A stretch of DNA of 50,414 nucleotides from Bacteroidales bacterium (GCA_023251515.1 JAHEYQ010000035.1:1-50414), one strand, 5' to 3'. Counted from the stretch's first letter, positions 26,430-34,656 are shown. Notes: generated from the letters alone by a model not told the origin. Numbers and translations: made by a program.

Positions 26430-28415
26430 TCATAAAACTTGATTTATCGGAAAACTTAAGACAAGTTCAGTTCCTTGATTTAATTGACTGTTTATGTGAA
26501 TTTTACCATTATTCTTGGTGATAAATTCTTTACATAATAGCAAACCTAAACCTGTACCTTTTTCACCTTTTGTACCTTGTTCAGAAAAATGTTTTTCTAT
26601 TGAAAATAAAGAACTGATTTTCTCTTTGGCAATTCCTGTGCCATTGTCAATTATAGTTATGTTGACAAATTCCTGATTTATATTGCTTTCAATGCTTATT
26701 TTGCCATTTTCCCGAGTAAATTTTAATGCATTATTAATACAGTTTCTTATAATTAAATCGGCATGATGTCTGTCGCAAACAAAATACAAATTTTCCGGGA
26801 TATTATTGCAAAGTTGAATAGATTTTTCTTTAGCTAAGTCTGTGTATATCTTCAAAATATCTTCAATTAATTCTTTGACGTTCACAGATACAGGTTTAAT
26901 AATAATGCCATTCATCTGAGCCTTAGCCCAATTCAGCAAATTTTCCAATGCCAGAAAAATATTATCCACTTCTTTAGTTAATGCACCCGAAGCACTTTGA
27001 AACTGCTCCAGTGAAATTGCCTTATTGCTTATCATCCACAAATAGCCTCTCAGAATATGAAACGGGCTTCGTAATTCATGTGAAATAATTGAAAACAATT
27101 TATCTTTTGTTGCATTAACTAGTTGAAGTTCTTTCTTTTGATTTAGAACTTTATTATATAAAAAATATAATGAAACAAGAAATATTATCAATAAAAAAGA
27201 CCCACCAATAAAGATATTTCTAATCAGTTTATTTTTTTTATTATCTTTTTCGGTTAAACTGAGTTTTTCCTGATTTTTCTCGAAATCATTTCTGATTTGA
27301 AGGTTTTGTACAGTTATTTTTTCTTCTGATTTCCATATAGAATCCTTATAATCCATAGCTTCTCTCAGAAATATGTAGGCTTCTTTTGTTTGCTTCTTCT
27401 TAAAATATATTTCTGAAAGTAAATCGGAAGATTTAAAAATATAAGAAAATGAATTATTTTTTTTGGCTAATTGATAAGCTTTTGATAAATGAGAAATTGC
27501 TTTATTTTGATCATTATTGCTTTTAAAATAATAAGAGCCTAATGCAAGATGTGAACGAGCAATAACCCATATATTATCAGATTTATTAGCATAGTAAAGA
27601 GCATTTATAATATGGGGTATTCCTTGTTCACTATTTTTTAAATCAATTTCTAATTCACCTAAATTACTCATTGCTAATGCCAATCCTAAGTTACTTTTGG
27701 CTTTTCTGTAATATTTCAATGAAAGTATAAATAATTCTTTTGATTTTGCTAAATTTCCTTCATCTCTTAGTATAACAGCAAAATTAAATAAAAAGGAGGC
27801 TACCAAATCAATATCCTTTTCGGGATTGAGTAAACTTATAGATTTTAATAAATAATCTTTTGCATTTTGATGCAATTTTAGACTCTTATAAATTAATCCA
27901 ATATTTAATAACGATTTCTTTTCACCCTCCTCATAATTATGCTTCTCAAAAATTTTTAAAGCATCTAAATAATAATTTAAAGCAGCAGTTTTGTCATCTC
28001 TTACCAAATAAATATTAGCAAGATTGTTTAACGACATAGCTTCAATTATTTCAAAATTAGAATTTTTAGCAATTAACTGTGTCTTTTTGCATAATTTCTC
28101 TGAGAGATCAAATTCACCAATAGCATAATAAGCTGTAGATAATGAGTTCATATTCAGCAAATATCCTTTCAAGTAATAGGTTTTCAGGCTTAGTTTTATT
28201 CCTTGTTTTGCATAAATAATGGAAGAATCACTATCAGAATACCTTAGGATATAAGCTCTTTGAGCCAAATCCAGAATATTTGTTGTATCGCTTTTTATTA
28301 AGCTAAGTTTTTGTGAATAAGAATTATGTGCATAAAAAACAATAATAAAAAGACAAGCTGTTTTAAGAACAGTCTTTAAATGATAATACTTCTTTTTTGT
28401 TTTGATTTTATGCAT
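26430..28415 (-). CDS. TPR-containing sensor histidine kinase
   Basis: A 661-aa inner-membrane kinase. An N-terminal hydrophobic segment (about 15-34) exports a TPR domain of about six repeats at 45-385 (for example NNLANIYLVRDDKTAALNYY; ALAMSNLGELEIDL). A transmembrane helix lies at about 395-418, a short coiled coil follows, and then a HisKA domain with phospho-acceptor His446 in FSIISHELRSPFHILRGY. The ATPase domain has its N-box near 555-562 (CINNALKF), DNGTGI near 591 and GTGLGLLLC near 623, so it looks active. It is the third gene of an operon with a LytS-like protein and a LytTR regulator, 8 nt from the regulator. HisKA kinases are not the standard partners of LytTR regulators, which makes the pairing worth noting. 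Confidence 0.92.
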   Translation of the reverse strand: MHKIKTKKKYYHLKTVLKTACLFIIVFYAHNSYSQKLSLIKSDTTNILDLAQRAYILRYSDSDSSIIYAKQGIKLSLKTYYLKGYLLNMNSLSTAYYAIGEFDLSEKLCKKTQLIAKNSNFEIIEAMSLNNLANIYLVRDDKTAALNYYLDALKIFEKHNYEEGEKKSLLNIGLIYKSLKLHQNAKDYLLKSISLLNPEKDIDLVASFLFNFAVILRDEGNLAKSKELFILSLKYYRKAKSNLGLALAMSNLGELEIDLKNSEQGIPHIINALYYANKSDNIWVIARSHLALGSYYFKSNNDQNKAISHLSKAYQLAKKNNSFSYIFKSSDLLSEIYFKKKQTKEAYIFLREAMDYKDSIWKSEEKITVQNLQIRNDFEKNQEKLSLTEKDNKKNKLIRNIFIGGSFLLIIFLVSLYFLYNKVLNQKKELQLVNATKDKLFSIISHELRSPFHILRGYLWMISNKAISLEQFQSASGALTKEVDNIFLALENLLNWAKAQMNGIIIKPVSVNVKELIEDILKIYTDLAKEKSIQLCNNIPENLYFVCDRHHADLIIRNCINNALKFTRENGKISIESNINQEFVNITIIDNGTGIAKEKISSLFSIEKHFSEQGTKGEKGTGLGLLLCKEFITKNNGKIHINSQLNQGTELVLSFPINQVL

Positions 28416-28423
28416 AAATTGAC

Positions 28424-29152
28424 TTAACCAAATATTTTTTTTACAATTTCATCCTTTTGTTCTCTACTTACCGGGATTTTATTATTACCAATAATAATTT
28501 CATTACCTGATAATTGTGTAGCTTTACTTATTGGAATAATGAATGATTTATGAACTCTTAAAAACTCATTCGAAGGTAATGTATTTTCGAGGTTTTTTAA
28601 CCTGTCAAGTGTTAAATAAATCCCTTTTTCAGTATGTATCTTCACATATTCCTTACACCCTTCTAAAAACAAAATATCTTTCAAGTAAATTTTTGTTAGT
28701 CGTTTATCATCTTTAACGGTAATAAACTGGTTTTCATTATCTTTTTCTATCCTTAGAAAGTCAGGAAGTATTTCGGAAATCTGTTCTCTGCTTCTTATTA
28801 CTTCTTTTGCTTTATTAAATGCCTGAACAAAGCGCTCAAATGAAAATGGTTTTATCAGATAATCAACTGCATTCAACTCAAATGCTTCCAGTGCATAATC
28901 AGTAAAAGCTGTGGTAAATACAGTAATCGGCTTTGGATTAATAATTTTCAACAATTCATTTCCATTCATATTATTCATGTGAATATCAAGAAAAAGTAAT
29001 TGAACTTTGGTTTCCTGTAAAATTGAAATAGCTTTTAATGGATCCTGAACTTGAGCAACTACTTCAATTTCTTCGAGCATACTTGCATACCCATTAAGTA
29101 TTCCCAAAGCTAAAAAATCATCATCAACAAAAACTGTTTTTATTTTTTTCAT
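28424..29152 (-). CDS. LytTR-family response regulator
   Basis: A 242-aa two-component regulator. The receiver domain (1-120) has the acidic pocket Asp10-Asp11-Asp12, phospho-acceptor Asp56 in LLFLDIHMNNMNG, a switch threonine in TVFTTAF and Lys101 in LIKPFSFERF. The LytTR DNA-binding domain (about 143-240) shows ILFLEGCKEYVKIHTEKG, LKNLENTLPSNEFLRVHKSF and IGNNKIPVSREQKDEI. It is encoded 4 nt after a LytS-like gene and 8 nt before a TPR kinase gene. Sequences resembling the published LytTR half-site consensus occur in its own operon promoter and before three surface-protein genes in this window, so I infer that those are its targets. Confidence 0.95.
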   Translation of the reverse strand: MKKIKTVFVDDDFLALGILNGYASMLEEIEVVAQVQDPLKAISILQETKVQLLFLDIHMNNMNGNELLKIINPKPITVFTTAFTDYALEAFELNAVDYLIKPFSFERFVQAFNKAKEVIRSREQISEILPDFLRIEKDNENQFITVKDDKRLTKIYLKDILFLEGCKEYVKIHTEKGIYLTLDRLKNLENTLPSNEFLRVHKSFIIPISKATQLSGNEIIIGNNKIPVSREQKDEIVKKIFG

Positions 29153-29156
29153 GTTT

Positions 29157-29759
29157 TTATTTTTGAATATTTAACACATACACAGTAAGATAATCTTCAT
29201 TATGAACAATTATGTTTGCTTTGTTCCCATACTTCAAAGATAATCGTTTTTGGATATTTTCCAATATTATTTCTGCATTATAATCAAAACATTTAGATTC
29301 GGTAATTAATGAATGAGAAAACCGAACTTCAAATGTTATAATATTATCTTTTACAGCTGATTTAATACTAATAAAACCATGATTTTCTCTGATATCTGAA
29401 AATATTAAACTATTATAAACCAAAGGTATTAATATCATGGGTTCAATTACTGTCTGCGATATGTTTTTTTCAAGATTTAACTTGATATCTACTTCTTCTG
29501 AAAATTTAATTAAGAAAATTTTGATTAACTTTTTAATAATGGAAATCTCATTGTTTATGGTAACAAACTGCTTTACAGAAGAGATATTAATATATTGCAT
29601 TACATGCGAAAACATTAAAATGGTATCGGGCGTTTTTTCTGATTTCGACAATGCCATCGAATAGAGATTGTTCAGAAAATTATATAAGAAATGGGGGTTT
29701 AAATGATATTTGAGAATATTAACTTCAACCTCTTTCTGCAATTTAGTATATACAAGCAT
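29157..29759 (-). CDS. LytS-like histidine kinase domain protein, N-terminally short, ATPase degenerate
   Basis: A 200-aa protein from the ATG at 29759. It starts almost directly at the His_kinase (PF06580) domain: KEVEVNILKYHLNPHFLYNF, with acceptor His23, a good match to the E-x-L-K-x-Q-I-N-P-H-F-L-F-N signature. Relatives have transmembrane helices before this point; here there are none. The ATPase half is poor: the N-box is MILIPLVYNSLIFSD instead of the usual LV-N-A-xKH, and no D-x-G-x-G loop can be found. It may therefore be a catalytically weak or inactive kinase, or an adaptor. The frame is open to a TTG at 29822, but that codon lies inside the promoter motif, so I reject it. First gene of the LytTR operon. 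Confidence 0.75.
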   Translation of the reverse strand: MLVYTKLQKEVEVNILKYHLNPHFLYNFLNNLYSMALSKSEKTPDTILMFSHVMQYINISSVKQFVTINNEISIIKKLIKIFLIKFSEEVDIKLNLEKNISQTVIEPMILIPLVYNSLIFSDIRENHGFISIKSAVKDNIITFEVRFSHSLITESKCFDYNAEIILENIQKRLSLKYGNKANIIVHNEDYLTVYVLNIQK

Positions 29760-29780
29760 ATTATCTGTTTTTAAGATTAA

Positions 29781-29851
29781 CAAAAATAATTTAGTTTTGT
29801 AATAATGAGCAAATTTTTTCAACCAAAGGAATATATTTATAAATGTACTGC
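29781..29851 (-). promoter_or_regulatory. LytTR-type promoter of the regulator operon
   Basis: On the minus strand, GCAGTACAT (29843-29851) and TCCTTTGGT (29822-29830) are two 9-bp half-sites exactly 12 nt apart. TGAAAAAAT and, further on, TTATTTTTG (29781-29789) follow as a -7-like box, one base longer than in the other copies. The half-sites match 7/9 and 8/9 positions of the LytTR consensus [TA][AC][CA]GTTN[AG][TG]. The ATG lies about 22 nt downstream of the box. This is the weakest of the four copies. Confidence 0.6.
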
Positions 29852-30119
29852 TTATTTTGAGATAGAGTGATTATCTATTTAACGGCTTGCAAAATATTTT
29901 AATCCTTTTTTTTATTGCTATTATTTATATCTCAAATTGCTTTATGAATAAATTCTGCTTAAAAACATATCATAGGGTACGGAAAGTATTCCTAAATAGC
30001 GAAAATCATCCACTAAACTTTGATTATTAATAATATGCATATATTGTTTAATCTCGCTATTGATACGTAATAATTAAATTCTGTTAATTTCAAATCATTA
30101 TCATATTATCATCAATTTT
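29852..30119. other. Divergent intergenic region between the LytTR operon and the adhesin-like gene
   Basis: About 270 nt of AT-rich sequence between the two divergent promoters. No gene is seen. An 8-bp inverted pair AATAGCGA (29995-30002) / TCGCTATT (30054-30061) is present; a similar TTCGCTATT is found in the promoter copy at 43369-43438. Nothing else is recognised. Confidence 0.5.
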
Positions 30120-30189
30120 TCACTTCGTTATATGATTTAAGCAGTTGGTTGAAAAAATTAGGCTATCAATTCAGTATATTATTGCTTTG
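30120..30189 (+). promoter_or_regulatory. LytTR-type promoter of the adhesin-like gene
   Basis: Half-sites TCACTTCGT (30120-30128) and GCAGTTGGT (30141-30149) lie 12 nt apart and each fit 8/9 positions of the LytTR consensus. The second runs into TGAAAAAAT. A TTGCTTTG -7-like box (30182-30189) begins 32 nt after the second half-site. The start codon is 29 nt downstream of the box. Confidence 0.7.
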
Positions 30190-30218
30190 CACCATTAATT
30201 TAAAATACACAAAATAGT

Positions 30219-31025
30219 ATGAGATTTATTTTACTTTTTATTTTTGCTTATATGATAGAAACATCATTTGCGCAGGTAAAACTTAACGAAAGTTTCGAAG
30301 GAACTACTTTCCCGCCAACAGGCTGGACAAAAAAAGGAGGCAATATACAAAATGGAGAAAATTGGTCAAGGGGGATTTCAACTCAATATTTCCAATGTCA
30401 TCATAGCGGACAAGCAGGAGCTGTTTCTGAATCATACATTTATCCAGATGCAGTTACGCCAAACAATTGGTTAATTTCTCCTGTTATCAATGTTCAAACT
30501 GGTGATAGTCTTGAACTTTGGGTAAAGCCATCAAATAATACGTATCCATCTGAACATTTTGAAGTTAAAGTTTCTTCTTCAAACTCAGATACTGCAAGTT
30601 TTAGTAGTTTATTATACAATCATACATTTGTTTCCGGAGAGGGAAGCAATTGGACACAACTGAAATTTAACTTATCACAATTTGCTGGACAAAACATTTA
30701 TATTGCATTTATCCATAACAATTGCAACGGGCAAAATATGCTTTTACTTGATGATGTAAAAGTATGGCATTCAACAAATGCTAGTATTACTCAAGACAAT
30801 ACAGGAAACGCTTTCAGTTTCAATAATAATCTATTGACAATTAAAAATTTGGAACAAATAAGTGAATTGAAAATCTATGATATTGCCGGTAAGTTGATTT
30901 TAAACAATTCTACAAATGAATTGAAGAATACATATAATCTAAGTCATTTGCAAAAAGGGATTTATTTCATAAATTTATTATCTAAAGAAAATAAAAGCAT
31001 TTCATTTAAAATATATTTAAATTGA
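30219..31025 (+). CDS. T9SS type A surface protein with cleaved-adhesin / choice-of-anchor J domain
   Basis: A 268-aa secreted protein with a signal peptide (1-18, ending TSFA). Residues about 20-185 form a jelly-roll domain of the cleaved-adhesin/choice-of-anchor J type: LNESFEGTTFPPTGWTKK, NNWLISPVINV, SLELWVKPSN, IYIAFIHNNCNGQNMLLLDD and VKVWHS. The last 70 residues form a type A sorting domain (LKIYDIAGKLILN ... LQKGIYFINLL), though its tail ends KIYLN. No catalytic domain is present, so adhesion or glycan binding is likely. It is transcribed divergently from the LytTR operon from a promoter carrying LytTR-like half-sites. A strong terminator follows, so it is monocistronic. Confidence 0.88.
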   Translation: MRFILLFIFAYMIETSFAQVKLNESFEGTTFPPTGWTKKGGNIQNGENWSRGISTQYFQCHHSGQAGAVSESYIYPDAVTPNNWLISPVINVQTGDSLELWVKPSNNTYPSEHFEVKVSSSNSDTASFSSLLYNHTFVSGEGSNWTQLKFNLSQFAGQNIYIAFIHNNCNGQNMLLLDDVKVWHSTNASITQDNTGNAFSFNNNLLTIKNLEQISELKIYDIAGKLILNNSTNELKNTYNLSHLQKGIYFINLLSKENKSISFKIYLN

Positions 31026-31059
31026 AAGTTTAATTAATAAATAGAATTTTTGTTTAGTT

Positions 31060-31088
31060 GCCTCATAGTAAAGCTATGAGGCTTTTTA
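31060..31088 (+). terminator. Intrinsic terminator after the adhesin-like gene
   Basis: A perfect 9-bp GC-rich stem GCCTCATAG / CTATGAGGC with a 5-nt loop is followed by TTTTT. Confidence 0.92.
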
Positions 31089-31116
31089 GGTTTTTAAAAA
31101 TAAAGAACTGTAAACA

Positions 31117-32460
31117 TTGGAAATAAATATTTTAAAAATAAAACAATCTATTGTCTATACAATCAAAATTGCATGGATTGTTTTATTTTTAGTTATTTGT
31201 GGAACTCAGGTTTTATTTAGTCAATCAGATCCTATTCAATTAGGCGATACATTAAAACAAAACTTTAATACTATCGGGACTTCTCCCACTTTTTATATGC
31301 CAGGTGCATGGAGGCTTCGGAAAGAAGATTTAGTAAGAACATATTCAGATTATACAATAAATAATTACCAAATTTCAGATTATACTGCTGGAAGTAATAT
31401 GTCTTCAAGTGCGTCAGCTGGGTTTTATAATTTTAGTGATGGAACTAATACAAATGACAGAGCTGTTGGTGGAATTTCGTCAAGTAGTTGGAGTTATCAG
31501 AGTATAAACATAATGGAAAAAATACGTAATTCAGGCTTATCTTTAATTGAGAAATTTAAAATATCATATTCAATTGAGAAATACAGGAATGGAACCAATC
31601 CAGCAGGTTATAGAATTCAAATGGCTTATGGGACATCAGGAACAAGTTGGACGAATGCTGGTGCCGATTTTTTAACTTTATTTCCTGCAGATGCTAATAA
31701 TAATGGCTATACAAATGCTCCTGTCTCCACATATATATATAACAAATATATAAATGTTTCTCTAAATCCTGGTGGTTTTTTATATTTTGCATGGAATTAC
31801 TCTGTTGCTTCTGGTTCTTTAACTGCTAGTGCACAAGCTTTGGCATTAGATGACGTAATGATAATTCCGATAGCTAAACCCAATGTAAATACTTTATCAT
31901 GTAGCAATTCTACATCAACATCATTAACGGTGAATGGAGAAATTACTAATGTTAATGGAGATCTGGCAACAGAAAGGGGTTTTATTCTTTATGAAGCAGA
32001 CGGAACAGATAAAATAATAGGAGGAGCAGGGGTAAGCCAATATGCTGAAAATGGCTTGTTTAATATAGGTCAGTTTTCTCATATTTTCAGCAATCTTTGT
32101 CCAAATATAACATACAGCATAAGAGCTTATGCAATAAATGCCTGTGGAATAACTTATGGTGCTAAACAAAATTGTTCAACAATTCCAGTTTCCTTAAACT
32201 TAAGTACAAGTTCGCCAATTTGTGCAAATGATAATTTTAGTATAAATGCAACATTAATTACAGGAGCCACATATCATTGGACGAATTCAACAGGAATAAT
32301 ACAGCCATCAACAACGAATATTTTAAATCTTAATTTACCAGCTGCAACATATACATATAATTGCTATTATACTTTAGCATGTGGTTATACAAGCCCGGTT
32401 TCAAGCATCACAATAACGATTAGTCCCAAACCATTAACATCAAATATTTATCACTATTAA
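31117..32460 (+). CDS. Secreted Ig/Fn3-like protein with PKPxTSxIYH tail
   Basis: A 447-aa protein starting at TTG (no ATG nearby), with a signal segment at about 15-35 (IAWIVLFLVICGTQVLFSQ). Residues about 40-245 look like a jelly-roll domain (FNTIGTSPTFYMPGAWRLRK ... LALDDVMIIPI). An Fn3-like unit (250-350) follows, with RGFILYEAD and ITYSIRAYAINACG. Then comes an Ig-like unit with ICANDNFSINA and YHWTNSTG. It ends ITISPKPLTSNIYHY, with neither a type A nor a type B sorting domain. The next gene, 21 nt on, ends in a similar tail, so the tail may be a signal in its own right. First gene of a three-gene operon; no function recognised. Confidence 0.75.
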   Translation: MEINILKIKQSIVYTIKIAWIVLFLVICGTQVLFSQSDPIQLGDTLKQNFNTIGTSPTFYMPGAWRLRKEDLVRTYSDYTINNYQISDYTAGSNMSSSASAGFYNFSDGTNTNDRAVGGISSSSWSYQSINIMEKIRNSGLSLIEKFKISYSIEKYRNGTNPAGYRIQMAYGTSGTSWTNAGADFLTLFPADANNNGYTNAPVSTYIYNKYINVSLNPGGFLYFAWNYSVASGSLTASAQALALDDVMIIPIAKPNVNTLSCSNSTSTSLTVNGEITNVNGDLATERGFILYEADGTDKIIGGAGVSQYAENGLFNIGQFSHIFSNLCPNITYSIRAYAINACGITYGAKQNCSTIPVSLNLSTSSPICANDNFSINATLITGATYHWTNSTGIIQPSTTNILNLNLPAATYTYNCYYTLACGYTSPVSSITITISPKPLTSNIYHY

Positions 32461-32481
32461 TAATTTAAAACAATAAAAAAA

Positions 32482-33336
32482 ATGAGAAAAGTTTTTATCT
32501 TAAGTATTATGTTGCTGCTAAGTTATACAATGTCAGCACAAAATCAGGATCTGACACAAAATGTATGTGCCGGATCAACACAAAATTATTATGTAACAAC
32601 AACACTTACGGGTTCAGGCTTTGCATGGACAATTTCACCTGCAACAGGCGGAACAGTTGTTGGTAGCGGAAATAACATAAACATCAACTGGGGTACCACC
32701 GCCGGTACATATACTGTACAGGTTATAGAAACATCGGCAGATGGTTGTGTGGGCGATCCTAAAACCGTAGCGGTTACAGTTATAGCTGCTCCAACAGCTA
32801 ATGCCGGTAGTAATCAGACTATTTGTGCCAATGCCAATACTGTAATTAATTTAAGCGGAACTGTAAACAATGCAACTTCTCAGTCATGGACAACAACAGG
32901 TACAGCCGCAATTACAAATGCTACAACTTTAACACCTTCTTATACAGTTACAGCAGCAGATATTACAGCAGGTAGTATTAGTTTTACATTAACTGCGGTT
33001 GGAACTACCCCATGTGCAAATGCTGTAAGTACAGTAACTTATACACTAACAGCTGCACCAACACTTACAGTAGGCAACAATGGTCCGGTTTGTGAGGGCA
33101 GTACCTTAAGCTTAAGTTCAACCAATATTGCAGGAGCAACATATAGCTGGACAGGTCCAAACACGTATAATAATTCAACTCAGAGTCCAACAGTTTCGTC
33201 AAGTGCAACAACTGCAATGGCAGGAACATATACTTTAACTGTAAGTGGAATTCCGGGTGGATGTCCAAATTTAACAGGTTCAACAACTGTGGTTGTTAAT
33301 CCAAAACCAGCAACTTCAGGAATCTGGCATAATTAA
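32482..33336 (+). CDS. Secreted PKD/Ig-like repeat protein with PKPxTSxIWH tail
   Basis: A 284-aa protein with a signal peptide (1-19, ending TMSA). Three beta-sandwich units follow: a PKD-like unit (NVCAGSTQNYYV; GFAWTISPATGG; VQVIETSADGCVGD), a unit starting ANAGSNQTICANANTVINLSG, and an Ig-like unit (NNGPVCEGSTLSLSSTN; ATYSWTGPN; GTYTLTVSG). It ends VVVNPKPATSGIWHN, close to the tail of the preceding protein, with no ordinary T9SS domain. Its first unit closely resembles the first unit of the next protein (VC-G---NY-V, W-I, WG---GT, ETS--GC-GD), which suggests co-assembly or gene duplication. Composition is heavily Thr, Ala and Ser. Function unknown. Confidence 0.8.
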   Translation: MRKVFILSIMLLLSYTMSAQNQDLTQNVCAGSTQNYYVTTTLTGSGFAWTISPATGGTVVGSGNNININWGTTAGTYTVQVIETSADGCVGDPKTVAVTVIAAPTANAGSNQTICANANTVINLSGTVNNATSQSWTTTGTAAITNATTLTPSYTVTAADITAGSISFTLTAVGTTPCANAVSTVTYTLTAAPTLTVGNNGPVCEGSTLSLSSTNIAGATYSWTGPNTYNNSTQSPTVSSSATTAMAGTYTLTVSGIPGGCPNLTGSTTVVVNPKPATSGIWHN

Positions 33337-33354
33337 ACTTTAATTTAGTTATGA

Positions 33355-33419
33355 AAACCCTAAGGGTTAATGTGTTTATATTCAGGTTTTATGAAAATAA
33401 TCATCAACCCTTAGGGTTT
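33355..33419. repeat. Pair of AACCCTAAGGGTT palindromes
   Basis: AAACCCTAAGGGTT (33355-33368) and AACCCTTAGGGTTT (33406-33419) are perfect reverse complements 37 nt apart, and each arm is itself a palindrome around one central base. They lie between the second and third genes of the operon, upstream of the real start of the third. They could form two small hairpins or one long one. Confidence 0.8.
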
Positions 33420-33443
33420 AATAAAAAAAGTAATTTCGAAAAT

Positions 33444-34472
33444 ATGTTCAGATACTTTATAATTATTTTTATCTTATTGTTTTCAATACAAAGCAGTGCT
33501 CAGGTAATTGACACTGTTTGTATTGGAACAATACGCAATTATAAAGTACATGGTGATGTAGGTTCGGTTTACAATTGGCAAATAAATGGAGGAAATATAA
33601 TTTCAAACCCTACCAAAGACAGTATTATTGTGAAATGGGGAAATACAGGTGGTACTTTTCAGATATTTGTTATTGAAACTTCAATACACGGCTGCATTGG
33701 AGATACTGTTTTTGGAAAGGTAATGATAAAACAGGATCTGCCGATTGCGATAAACGGTGCAGATGAAATATGTCTGGGTGATACTGTTTTGTTAACAGCT
33801 GTAAACACAACTTCTTATCAATGGAATAACGGATTTAACAATCAGGTAATTGAAGTACATCCGCTTACAAATACACAATATCGTTTGATTGGAAATACAG
33901 CATGTAGAATAGACACTGCATATCACAATATAACGGTGAACCCCAAACCACAGGCAAATTTTATTTATAGTCCTGAATTTCCTTCTGTTGCTGAAAGTGT
34001 AAACCTGAATTATACAGGAACATCCGCCGTAAATTATCAGTGGTTTGATAATATGAATAATTTGTTTTCAAATCAGGCAAATCCGGTTTTTGTGATTCAG
34101 GAATCTCTGCAAACAACAATTAATCTGCGGGTTTCCAATCAGTACGGATGTATGGACAGTATCAGCAAAACCATTATTACAATTGGAAGTATCAATATCT
34201 GGATACCCAATTCATTTACCCCGAACGGAGATGGTTTGAATGATATATTTAAAGCAGAATCGGTAACGGAAGTTAAAGAATTTCAGCTTTATATCTATAA
34301 CCGATGGGGACAGCTTGTTTTTGAAACTAAAGATATTAACATCGGCTGGGATGGAAAATATCAGGGAAATGAAGTTCCCCAAGGTGTATATAATTGGGTA
34401 ATTATTTACAAATCGGATAATAAAAGAAAAATATTACAAAAAAGAGAAGGTCAAATTACTTTATACAGATAA
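33444..34472 (+). CDS. T9SS type B sorting domain protein (gliding motility-associated C-terminal domain)
   Basis: A 342-aa surface protein. I place the start at ATG 33444 because it gives a clean signal peptide (MFRYFIIIFILLFSIQSSAQ); the frame is open from 33351, but the extra 31 residues cover the palindrome pair. A PKD-like unit (DTVCIGTIRNYKV; YNWQINGG; IETSIHGCIGD) resembles that of the preceding protein. An Ig-like unit follows (EICLGDTVLLTA; YQWNNGF), then a PKD unit (YQWFDNMNNLFS). The last 90 residues are a standard gliding motility C-terminal domain: IPNSFTPNGDGLNDIF, LYIYNRWGQLVFE, GWDGKYQG, VPQGVYNWVIIY and EGQITLYR. It is the only member of this operon with a recognised sorting domain, so it could be the anchor for the other two. 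Confidence 0.88.
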   Translation: MFRYFIIIFILLFSIQSSAQVIDTVCIGTIRNYKVHGDVGSVYNWQINGGNIISNPTKDSIIVKWGNTGGTFQIFVIETSIHGCIGDTVFGKVMIKQDLPIAINGADEICLGDTVLLTAVNTTSYQWNNGFNNQVIEVHPLTNTQYRLIGNTACRIDTAYHNITVNPKPQANFIYSPEFPSVAESVNLNYTGTSAVNYQWFDNMNNLFSNQANPVFVIQESLQTTINLRVSNQYGCMDSISKTIITIGSINIWIPNSFTPNGDGLNDIFKAESVTEVKEFQLYIYNRWGQLVFETKDINIGWDGKYQGNEVPQGVYNWVIIYKSDNKRKILQKREGQITLYR

Positions 34473-34489
34473 AGGGAGACAGGAGATTG

Positions 34490-34656
34490 AACTCTGAACG
34501 TAACGAACGAAAGCCAGAACGCCACCGACGAAGGTCAGAACACAATTGACAGAGTCCAGAACATCACTTACAAGTGCTGGAAGATCATCGACAGATGCTG
34601 GAACACCACTGACAGGTGCTGGAACACTATTGGCAAAGGTTGGAAAGCATTAGCTA
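34490..34656 (+). repeat. 21-bp tandem repeat, eight degenerate copies
   Basis: The word GAAC (or GAAG/GAAA) recurs at 34496, 34517, 34538, 34559, 34580, 34601, 34622 and 34643, exactly 21 nt apart. The best copies read GCTGGAACACCACTGACAG. Seven codons per unit gives periodic peptides in any frame, such as RCWNTTD, but no start codon serves them. Confidence 0.9.

Noticed and set aside
29760..29822. A TTG start for the LytS-like protein at 29822
   Set aside because: The codon is part of the promoter motif TTGGTTGAAAAAATT, and the -7-like box lies downstream of it, so it would not be transcribed.
33351..33443. An earlier ATG for the type B protein at 33351
   Set aside because: It would put 31 polar residues before a clear signal peptide and runs through the palindrome pair; the ATG at 33444 gives a standard secreted start.
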